The translations under genes were made by a program, and so were the position numbers. The notes under the pieces were generated by a model, which did no database searches, was not told the DNA's origin, and saw nothing but the letters and a program-made list of their open reading frames with translations. Of a stretch of 55,197 nucleotides of DNA, positions 15,397 to 22,163 are shown piece by piece (the stretch's first letter is position 1; each line of letters begins with the position of its first letter). The stretch lies in contig JAEURA010000191.1 of assembly GCA_016789005.1 (NCBI GenBank), positions 1 through 55,197 on the forward strand. The letters are read 5' to 3'. This stretch comes from Anaerolineae bacterium (GTDB lineage Bacteria > Chloroflexota > Anaerolineae > Aggregatilineales > Phototrophicaceae).

Positions 15397-17415
15397 ATGG
15401 CAGCAGAAACCCCAACGTCGCGTCTTCCCGACAGCGCCCGGACGTCTCTCACGCTGCATCACTCCGCGCGGCTCGCCGCCGGAGTCCTGTGGTATGCCCT
15501 GTTTGCCGGCTGGCTCTTCTACCTGGTCGGCTTCTGGTGGGCAGGGCTGGATCGCGCGCGCTACGCCGTCTGCGAACCGTTCATGCCCGCCCTGGCGGCG
15601 GAATCGCTGCCGCTGTGTACCGGCGTCGTGGTGGCATCGGAGTTCCTGGCGCAGATGATCTTCGGTGCAGCGGCAGTATTCCTCTTCCTGCGCAAACCGA
15701 ACGAGTTGATGACGCTGCTGGCTTCCGCCATGCTGCTGATCTTCAGCGCCGGCATTTCCAACGTTACCCTGGCATTATCCCCTTTTGCCGAGACCACCTG
15801 GCTGAGCCGCTTCCTGCTCGGCGCGGGATTGTGGACGATCACCCTGGTCGTGCTGCTCTTCCCCGACGGGCGCTTTCGCCCTCGCTGGACGTGGCTGATC
15901 GGCGCGCTGCACGGCGTGTGGGTGCTGTCATGGTGGTTCATCCCGGCGCTCGACATCGCTCGGAGACTGACCGTCGCCTCGTTCCCCATCCTGGGGGTGT
16001 CGCTTCTGCCGGCGGTCGGCGCGATCTGGATGGGCTACCGCCGCTACTACACGCCGACCCAGCAGCAGCAGACCAAATGGGTGGTGGTCGGCGTCGCGGG
16101 CGGATTGCTGGTCTACCTGATCTTCGTCGTCGTGGCGGTCGCCGTGCGCGAACCGATGCAAGGGACTTCTGCCGGGTTGGCGATCTACATCGCCTCGATC
16201 TATGGGCGCTGGATCGGGGCATCGCTCGTGCCGGTCGCTATCCTTTTTTCCATCGCTCGCTACCGGCTGTGGGATGTCGATCTGGTGATCAGCCGCGCAC
16301 TGGTGGTCGGCGCGGTGACCGGAGCGCTGGCAGTCGTGTTTGTCGGCGCAGTCTTCCTGGTCCAGCAGATTGCGCTGCGTCTGACGGGCGGGGAGCAGTC
16401 CAATCTGTCGATGGCGGTCGCCTCGCTGGCGGTGGCAATGCTGTTCAACCCGGTGCGCGCCTGGCTGAAGACCCGCATCGATCAGCGTTTCTACCCACGC
16501 AGCCTGCAAATCGCCCGGCAGGCGACGCAGCGCGGCGCGGAGACATCGGTGAAACCGCTGCTCGCCAGCGTGGGCGATCCTCTCGCAGGGAGCCGTTTCG
16601 GTCAGATTGAACTGTTGGAACTGATCGGGCGCGGCGGCATGGCGGAGGTCTATCGGGGGCATCACGCGGGATTGAATCGCGAGGTGGCGGTCAAGGTGCT
16701 GACGCCGTCGCTGGCGAAGGATGAACGGTTCCGCGCGCGCTTCCAGCGCGAGGGGCGTGCTGTCGCCGCGCTCAGCCACCCGAACATCGTCTCCGTCTAC
16801 GACTCCGGTGAATATCAGGGCGCTTTTTACATCGTCATGGAGTACATTCGCGGCGAAAGCCTGTCGTCGCTCATCTCCCGCGAGGGCACGCTGAAGACTT
16901 CCGATGGCGTCGGCATCCTGCGAGGCATCGCCGCCGCGCTGGATCACGCGCACCAGAACGGGATCGTTCACCGCGACGTGAAACCGCACAACATCATGAT
17001 CGAACGCCACAGCGACCCGGATACGGGCGTGCCAACCGTGCGCGCCGTGCTCATGGACTTCGGCATCGCTCGATTGGTCGAGGCGCACACGGCACTGACC
17101 AGCGGATCAGGGGCGCTCGGCACGCTCGACTACATCGCGCCGGAACAAATCCTCGAATCGTCGCGGGTTGATGGTCGGGCGGACGTTTACGCGCTGGGCA
17201 TCGTTGCCTATCAGATGTTCACCGGCAGCACGCCTTTCAGCGGAGCCAACCCGGCGGCGACGATCATGAGTCACCTGCAAGCGCCTGCGCCGGACCCGCG
17301 CCGGAAGAACCCGGACCTGCCGCTGCGCCTGGGGCTGGCGATTCAGCGCGCCCTGGCGAAAGACCCTGACGAGCGCCCGCAGACGGCGGGGGAGTTCGCG
17401 GCAGGGCTGGAGTAG
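15397..17415 (+). CDS. Membrane serine/threonine protein kinase with an N-terminal multi-pass sensor module
   Basis: The 672-residue protein has two parts. Residues 1 to about 350 hold eight or so hydrophobic segments, including L-F-P-D-G-R-F near the middle and a cytoplasmic R-x-R-L-W-D-V-D segment. This kind of membrane module is more often attached to histidine kinases. Residues about 405-672 are a Hanks-type kinase: G-R-G-G-M-A-E-V at 411-418, the ATP-binding Lys at 433, catalytic H-R-D-V-K-P-H-N at 525-532, D-F-G at 554-556, and an A-P-E after the activation segment. All catalytic residues are present, so it should be active. PASTA domains are absent. The ATG at 15397 is preferred over the GTG at 15349, which would place a GCATAAT box inside the gene. 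Confidence 0.9.
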   Translation: MAAETPTSRLPDSARTSLTLHHSARLAAGVLWYALFAGWLFYLVGFWWAGLDRARYAVCEPFMPALAAESLPLCTGVVVASEFLAQMIFGAAAVFLFLRKPNELMTLLASAMLLIFSAGISNVTLALSPFAETTWLSRFLLGAGLWTITLVVLLFPDGRFRPRWTWLIGALHGVWVLSWWFIPALDIARRLTVASFPILGVSLLPAVGAIWMGYRRYYTPTQQQQTKWVVVGVAGGLLVYLIFVVVAVAVREPMQGTSAGLAIYIASIYGRWIGASLVPVAILFSIARYRLWDVDLVISRALVVGAVTGALAVVFVGAVFLVQQIALRLTGGEQSNLSMAVASLAVAMLFNPVRAWLKTRIDQRFYPRSLQIARQATQRGAETSVKPLLASVGDPLAGSRFGQIELLELIGRGGMAEVYRGHHAGLNREVAVKVLTPSLAKDERFRARFQREGRAVAALSHPNIVSVYDSGEYQGAFYIVMEYIRGESLSSLISREGTLKTSDGVGILRGIAAALDHAHQNGIVHRDVKPHNIMIERHSDPDTGVPTVRAVLMDFGIARLVEAHTALTSGSGALGTLDYIAPEQILESSRVDGRADVYALGIVAYQMFTGSTPFSGANPAATIMSHLQAPAPDPRRKNPDLPLRLGLAIQRALAKDPDERPQTAGEFAAGLE

Positions 17416-17486
17416 AGCGAGCAGATTGCCCATGTCGGCGGGTATGGTAAACTGAGACAAACGGGACATCTAGCGCAGGAACAGTC

Positions 17487-17711
17487 ATGGACTACGCCAG
17501 CATTATCACCCTCGAGCCGGGCAAGCGCTCCGGCAAGCCCTGTATTCGTGGACTGCGCATTACTGTATATGACGTGCTGTCTTATCTCGCCGCTGGCATG
17601 ACTGTAGACGAGGTGCTAATCGACTTCCCATCGTTGAGGCGGGATGATGTCCTTGCATGTCTCAGCTATGCGGCGGAACGCGAGCGCCATACGCTTGTTG
17701 TGAAGGCATGA
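17487..17711 (+). CDS. DUF433-family protein, putative antitoxin (second copy)
   Basis: This 74-residue protein has G-K-P-C-I-R-G-L-R-I-T-V near residues 16-27, then M-T-V-D-E-V-L-I-D-F and V-L-A-C-L-S-Y-A-A, the same order as in the copy at 13558-13797. An AGGAA site lies upstream of the ATG. Its stop overlaps the start of the next gene as ATGA. The partner gene carries an internal stop, so this antitoxin may now be an orphan. Confidence 0.85.
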   Translation: MDYASIITLEPGKRSGKPCIRGLRITVYDVLSYLAAGMTVDEVLIDFPSLRRDDVLACLSYAAERERHTLVVKA

Positions 17712-18040
17712 AGCTTCTGTTCGACAATAATCTTTCGCCGAGACTTGTTCACCAACTTGCGAGGTACTATCCTGATTCCTCCCATGTCGCCCTGCTTGAC
17801 CTGGGAACGTCTAGCGACCTACAGGTGTGGTAAGCTGCCCAGCAAGGTGGATTCTGTCTGGTCACCAAGGACGCCGACTTCAACGATCTCCTGGCGACCA
17901 GAGGCTTTCCCCCGAAAGTCATCTGGATTCGGCTTGGCAACTGCACAACCGCGCAGATTCTCAGCCTCCTTCGGACACAGAGCGTGATCATCGAGCAGTT
18001 TGGACAGGATGACAGCATGGGGCTGCTTGAACTTCAGTGA
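17708..18040 (+). pseudogene. DUF5615-type putative toxin broken by a nonsense codon
   Basis: The frame opens M-K-L-L-F-D-N-N-L-S-P-R-L, the classic DUF5615 start, and reaches D-L-Q-V-W at codon 41. It then meets TAA at 17831-17833. The same frame continues without interruption A-A-Q-Q-G-G-F, L-V-T-K-D-A-D-F-N-D-L and V-I-W-I-R-L-G-N to a TGA at 18038. All conserved blocks of the family are thus present in one frame on both sides of a single stop. A GAA-to-TAA or AAA-to-TAA change would explain it, since relatives commonly have an acidic residue here. As it stands only a 41-residue fragment would be made and the catalytic D-A-D-F segment would be lost. Confidence 0.88.
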
Positions 18041-18083
18041 GGCGGCACAGGCTGAGCGAGATGGATGCGCAGGTCGGATGATC

Positions 18084-18112
18084 TTGCCTAAGGTTTCTTA
18101 CTTGCTTAGAAT
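18084..18112 (+). promoter_or_regulatory. Promoter of the MFS gene
   Basis: TTGCCT (18084-18089) and TAGAAT (18107-18112) are 17 bases apart, about 45 bases upstream of the ATG at 18158. Confidence 0.6.
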
Positions 18113-18157
18113 CTTTCAGATGTGCGATGCTCACCCCTGACGACGAGACCTGACCGC

Positions 18158-19408
18158 ATGACCCAGACAACCGATTCTGTTATGCCCGCGCGGCGCGATC
18201 CATACTCCGCCCTGCGCATCCGCGACTTTCGCCTGCTCATCCTCGGACGCCTGATCGCTCAGATCGGCGAAGCGATGGTCAGCGTCGGGGTCGGCTGGGA
18301 GCTGTACCGCCGTACCAGCGACCCCCTGGCGCTCGGCTTGGTGGGACTGGTGCAGGTGATCCCGGTGATGCTGTTGGCGCTGCCCGGCGGCTACGCTGTA
18401 GATCGCTTCGACCGGCGGCGGATCATCCTGATCTCGCAGGCATTTCTGGTGGTGTGCTCCCTGGCGCTGCTGGCGATTTCGGTCAGTGAGGGATCGCTCG
18501 CTGTGCTGTACGCCATCCTGGCGCTGATCGGCGCGGCGCGCGCTTTCAACAACCCCGCCGAAAGCGCCTTCACGCCGCTGACCGTGCCGCCCTCGGAATT
18601 CATGAACGCCGTCACCTGGAGCACGAGCGTCTGGCAGGTGTCGGCGATAGTCGGTCCGGCGCTGGGCGGCGTGCTGATCGCCCTGACAGGCGGCGCGGCG
18701 GCGGTCTACCTGGTCAACGCCGTCGCCGGGCTGGCGCTGATCGGCGCAGTGCTGCTCATCCACGCCCGGCAGACCGAATTTGCTTCGCCCGATGAACCGC
18801 CGCTGCAAGCGCTGCGCGGGGGCATCCGCTTCCTGCGCGACACACCGATCATCCTGGCAGCGATCTCTCTGGACATGTTTGCCGTCCTGTTCGGCGGGGC
18901 GGTGTTTCTGCTGCCGGTCTTCGCCACCGACATCCTGAAAGTGGATGCCACCGGCTTGGGCATCCTGCGAACAGCGCCGTCAATCGGTGCGCTGGTCATG
19001 GCGATGACTGTGGCGCGTCGTCCTCCGTTCCAGAACGCCGGACGGGCGATGCTGCTGGCGGTAGCGGGCTTTGGCGCAGCGACCGTCGCCTTCGGGCTGT
19101 CCACCTCGTTCTGGCTGTCGGTCTTTCTGCTGGCGCTGACCGGCGCGCTGGACAACATCAGCGTGGTCGTGCGCCATACCCTGATCATGACCTTCACCCC
19201 CGACACCATGCGTGGGCGGGTTGCCGCCGTCAATTCCGTGTTCATCGGCACCTCAAACGAGCTGGGTGGCTTCGAAAGCGGGGCGACGGCGGCGCTGATG
19301 GGACCGGTCGGGGCGGTGGTCTTCGGCGGAATCGGCACGATCCTGACGGTGGCGGTGATCGCTCGCCTGTCGCCGGGCTTGCGCCGCCTGAAGCGCATCA
19401 CCCATTGA
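18158..19408 (+). CDS. MFS-family exporter (EntS/MFS_3-like)
   Basis: The 416-residue protein has about twelve hydrophobic segments. The MFS loop signature G-G-Y-A-V-D-R-F-D-R-R-R lies near residues 76-87, between segments 2 and 3. The opening F-R-L-L-I-L-G-R-L-I-A-Q-I-G and the later R-G-R-V-A-A-V-N-S-V-F are typical of the MFS_3 branch that exports siderophores or macrolides. It is transcribed from its own promoter. The direction of transport (export) is from the family; the substrate is unknown. Confidence 0.88.
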   Translation: MTQTTDSVMPARRDPYSALRIRDFRLLILGRLIAQIGEAMVSVGVGWELYRRTSDPLALGLVGLVQVIPVMLLALPGGYAVDRFDRRRIILISQAFLVVCSLALLAISVSEGSLAVLYAILALIGAARAFNNPAESAFTPLTVPPSEFMNAVTWSTSVWQVSAIVGPALGGVLIALTGGAAAVYLVNAVAGLALIGAVLLIHARQTEFASPDEPPLQALRGGIRFLRDTPIILAAISLDMFAVLFGGAVFLLPVFATDILKVDATGLGILRTAPSIGALVMAMTVARRPPFQNAGRAMLLAVAGFGAATVAFGLSTSFWLSVFLLALTGALDNISVVVRHTLIMTFTPDTMRGRVAAVNSVFIGTSNELGGFESGATAALMGPVGAVVFGGIGTILTVAVIARLSPGLRRLKRITH

Positions 19409-19472
19409 GCCGAATCCCCCCAAACTGCGCTATGATCTGTGTAACGAAAACACATGCAGGCAGGATTCAGTC

Positions 19473-20021
19473 ATGGCGCACATCCTGACCATCAGCGGCA
19501 GTCCGACATCGCCGTCGCGTACCGGCGCGGTGCTGGGCTATTGTGCAGAGATGATCCATCGGCAGTGGCACGCTGCGAGCGTCGCTCAGATCACCGTGCG
19601 GGATCTTGACGCGGTCGAGCTGATGCAGGGACGCTATGATGGTGGTTCGGTCATGGCAGCGGCGGCGCTGGTCGGGGAGGCTGAAGGCATCATCCTCGGC
19701 ACGCCGGTCTACCGCGCGTCGTTCAGCGGCGTCCTGAAGGCGTTCCTGGACGTTTTGCCGCAGGGGGCATTCGGCGGCAAGGTGGTGCTGCCGGTAGCAG
19801 TCGGCGGATCACCGGCGCATACGCTGATGATCGACTACGCGCTGCGTCCCGTCTGCGCGGCGCTCAGCGCTTATCACGTCCTGCCGGGGGTGTATCTGAT
19901 CGAAAACCAGTTCGAACATGCCGACGGCAGGCTGATCAACTTCGCCGCTCCAGAGGCGGAGAACCGCATGAACGGCGCGATTGAGACCTTCATTCACGCC
20001 GTTCGTCGCCTGTCCATCTGA
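19473..20021 (+). CDS. NADPH-dependent FMN reductase (SsuE/flavodoxin-like)
   Basis: The 182-residue protein has the flavodoxin-like opening I-S-G-S-P-T-S-P-S-R-T near residues 7-17, which binds FMN phosphate, and I-L-G-T-P-V-Y-R-A-S-F-S-G near 75-87, with L-K-A-F-L-D. This matches the SsuE branch that supplies reduced FMN to two-component monooxygenases such as SsuD. No monooxygenase lies beside it. An AGGA site precedes the ATG. It lies 64 bases behind the MFS gene, which may reflect co-transcription, although a TATGAT box in the gap suggests its own promoter. Confidence 0.9.
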   Translation: MAHILTISGSPTSPSRTGAVLGYCAEMIHRQWHAASVAQITVRDLDAVELMQGRYDGGSVMAAAALVGEAEGIILGTPVYRASFSGVLKAFLDVLPQGAFGGKVVLPVAVGGSPAHTLMIDYALRPVCAALSAYHVLPGVYLIENQFEHADGRLINFAAPEAENRMNGAIETFIHAVRRLSI

Positions 20022-20032
20022 TGCTCTGACGC

Positions 20033-21385
20033 TTACCCATCAGCTTTCGGCGCTGCATCATCGCCTTCGGCTGGTTTCGGCGCTTCTGCCGCGCTGCTGA
20101 CCGGCGGCGGATTCAGGGATTTGGCGCGCGGGTACAGCTTGAGGAAGCGCGCCCCCAGCGAGAATCCGAGCCAGCTGTACGCCACAATGCCCAGCGCCAC
20201 ACCCCATTCCACCAGCGCCGGCGTATATGAGTTGACGCCGAAGACATCGCGCACGCCGGGCGACCAGTCGAGGGGGATGACGAAACCGGACAGGGTCATG
20301 TTCCAGCGGTTGATCACCAGCCCGGCGACGATCATCAAGCCGCCGAGGATCAGCACGTTGGTGTTGCTGCGCAGACGCCGCCACAGCATGATGATCGCCG
20401 GGACCAGCGCGCCGAACAGCACTTCGCCGAACCAGAAGGTGAAGTTGTAGGGGGTATTCGTCGCCAGGACCTCTACTCCGAGGCGCTGTTCAGGGACGTT
20501 GCTGTAATAATTGGTCGCCGCCCAGCTCCAGATCTTCAGATAGAGATAGGCGAGACAGGCGAAGCCGACCACCTTCGCCATGCCATTGATCACGTCGGCA
20601 GGGGCGAGCTGCATGGCGGTGATCTTGCCTGCCACCAGCGTGACCAGCAGGGTCAGCGCCGTGCCGGCAGCCACCGCTGACAGGATGAACAGCACGGGCG
20701 CGCTGGGTGAGTACCAGACGGGTCGCGCTGTCAGGATGCCGTAGGTCGCGCCCAGCGACGACTGGTGCAGCAGGCTCAGCCCCATGCCCGCCAGCGCCAG
20801 GAATGGCGTCAGCCGGTGCAGGAAGTGCGCCAGTCCATGCAGAGGGCGAATGTTCTTGAGCGGCGTGCTTTCGATGATCACCGGCAGTACTTCGACTGCC
20901 AGCACGGTCGTGTAGAAGATCACGCACATGGTGATCTCCCACAGCACGGAGTGCACGTTCCAGTAGATGATGGGATGGTAGAAGCGGTCAAACCGCCCGA
21001 TGTCAACGAACAGGGCGATCATCGCCGAGGTATAGCCCAGGAAGCCCACCAGCACCGCCGCGCGCGCAATCGCCTCGTACTTCCTGAACCCGAACAGGTA
21101 GACGGCTGCCGAGAAAGTGAATGCGCCTGCGCCGAGTGCGATGGACGACAGGTCCACCGTAATCCACAGTCCCCAGGGAAGCTCGTCTGAGAGGTTGGTG
21201 ATGCCCAAACCCTGAGTCAGCACTTGCAGCGCGCTGTAGACGCCGATGGCGAACGCCGTCGCCAGCAGACCGATCCACAGCCAGTACAGGGTCATCCGAC
21301 GCCGGGCGCGCCTCGGCGCAGTTCCCGCGCCGCCGGGGCGTGTTTGCGGCAGCGGCTGCGCGTTCCTGATCATCGTTTGAGCCAT
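20033..21385 (-). CDS. NrfD/DsrP-family quinone-interacting membrane subunit
   Basis: This 450-residue protein has about nine to ten membrane segments and the NrfD-family core: P-W-G-L-W-I-T near 70-76, F-H-P-I-I-Y-W-N-V-H-S-V-L-W-E near 135-149, and L-H-Q-S-S-L-G near 205-211. NrfD-type proteins exchange electrons or protons with quinols for periplasmic iron-sulfur or molybdenum subunits, as in ActC/ActF, HybB, DsrP and QrcD. No such partner is encoded here, so its complex is unknown. The N-terminal 30 residues are basic and cytoplasmic; the C-terminal 35 are rich in Pro, Ala and Glu. A GAGGGG lies upstream of ATG 21385. It is divergent from the ccm operon and shares a CRP-like site with it. 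Confidence 0.9.
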   Translation of the reverse strand: MAQTMIRNAQPLPQTRPGGAGTAPRRARRRMTLYWLWIGLLATAFAIGVYSALQVLTQGLGITNLSDELPWGLWITVDLSSIALGAGAFTFSAAVYLFGFRKYEAIARAAVLVGFLGYTSAMIALFVDIGRFDRFYHPIIYWNVHSVLWEITMCVIFYTTVLAVEVLPVIIESTPLKNIRPLHGLAHFLHRLTPFLALAGMGLSLLHQSSLGATYGILTARPVWYSPSAPVLFILSAVAAGTALTLLVTLVAGKITAMQLAPADVINGMAKVVGFACLAYLYLKIWSWAATNYYSNVPEQRLGVEVLATNTPYNFTFWFGEVLFGALVPAIIMLWRRLRSNTNVLILGGLMIVAGLVINRWNMTLSGFVIPLDWSPGVRDVFGVNSYTPALVEWGVALGIVAYSWLGFSLGARFLKLYPRAKSLNPPPVSSAAEAPKPAEGDDAAPKADG

Positions 21386-21413
21386 CAGATCAACCCCTCT
21401 TGCGCTAGATGGT

Positions 21414-21425
21414 GAGTGTTCACTC
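21414..21425. promoter_or_regulatory. Short palindrome at the predicted nrfD-like transcript start
   Basis: GAGTG-TT-CACTC is a perfect 5-bp inverted repeat with a 2-base centre. It lies about where transcription would start if the GAAAAT box on the minus strand (21427-21432) is the -10 element, a position suited to a repressor. Confidence 0.35.
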
Positions 21426-21454
21426 TATTTTCAATCAGACACGGTCCTGGAAAC

Positions 21455-21470
21455 CGTGACACCTATCACA
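21455..21470. promoter_or_regulatory. CRP/FNR-family binding site between nrfD-like gene and ccmE
   Basis: CGTGACACCTATCACA matches the CRP consensus TGTGA-N6-TCACA at 9 of 10 specified positions. Its centre lies about 42 bases upstream of the transcript start predicted for the nrfD-like gene. That is the spacing of a class II activator site. Another inverted repeat (CACGGT...ACCGTG, 21440-21458) overlaps it. On the other side, ATGACA and TAGATT (21529-21558, spacer 18) could serve ccmE. Confidence 0.55.
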
Positions 21471-21573
21471 ATCGAATAGTGCCATATTCAAGGTCTTTTT
21501 CCCAAGCGCTTTCGGTAAGCTTAAGGGCATGACATCTGCAAGGTGCCCAAAATAGATTGTACAAGGACTCGCC

Positions 21574-22122
21574 ATGACGGATATTGCCTGGGAAAAGCCG
21601 CGTCAACCTGCTGCTCCGTCCCGAAAAATAAACGCTGAACGACTGAAGCTGTATGCCGGGTTGGCGCTGATCGCGGCGGTCCTGGTGTTTGTCATCGTCA
21701 ACGGTACGGTCAATAACGCCCGTTACTTCATCAGCATCAGCGCGCTCCTCGAAGACCCCACCTTCGTCGGCAAGACTGTGCGCGTCTCTGGCGCGGTGGT
21801 CGGCAGCAGCATCGCCTACGATGCCGAGAACCTGATCATCGACTTCACGGTTGCCGATTTCGACGAAAGCACCACCGACCTGGTCAGTGCGCTGCACGAA
21901 GCCGTCGTCAATCCGAATACGGCGCGCATTCAGGTGCACGTCGAGAACATGGTCAAGCCCGACCTGCTGATCGACGAAGCACAGGCGATCATGACCGGGA
22001 CCCTGGACGCTGACGGTACGTTCTACGCCACCGAGGTGCTGCTCAAGTGCCCCAGCCGCTATGAAGAGGCGGTGCCTGAACAGGCGGTCGTCTCCGACGA
22101 ATTCAGCGCTGCTCATCCGTAA
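21574..22122 (+). CDS. ccmE: Cytochrome c maturation heme chaperone CcmE, CxxxY type
   Basis: CcmE receives heme from CcmC outside the membrane and hands it to CcmF/H for attachment to apocytochromes. The 182-residue protein has one N-terminal membrane anchor (about 24-44) followed by the OB-fold beta barrel, with V-G-K-T-V-R-V-S-G-A-V near 65-75 and I-M-T-G-T-L near 139-144. The heme-binding motif is L-L-K-C-P-S-R-Y, with Cys159 and Tyr163. Most CcmE proteins use H-x-x-x-Y; the C-x-x-x-Y form is known from Desulfovibrio and some archaea. An AAGGA site precedes the ATG. It is the first gene of the ccm operon and ends 41 bases before ccmF. Confidence 0.95.
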   Translation: MTDIAWEKPRQPAAPSRKINAERLKLYAGLALIAAVLVFVIVNGTVNNARYFISISALLEDPTFVGKTVRVSGAVVGSSIAYDAENLIIDFTVADFDESTTDLVSALHEAVVNPNTARIQVHVENMVKPDLLIDEAQAIMTGTLDADGTFYATEVLLKCPSRYEEAVPEQAVVSDEFSAAHP

Positions 22123-22163
22123 CCATCGTCCGAGACCGAGACAAGAGATCCTGAAGGCTGATC

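Noticed and set aside
17831..17833. Programmed stop-codon readthrough or recoding in the second DUF5615 gene.
   Set aside because: The codon is TAA with no adjacent stem-loop or readthrough context. A simple nonsense mutation is the economical explanation.
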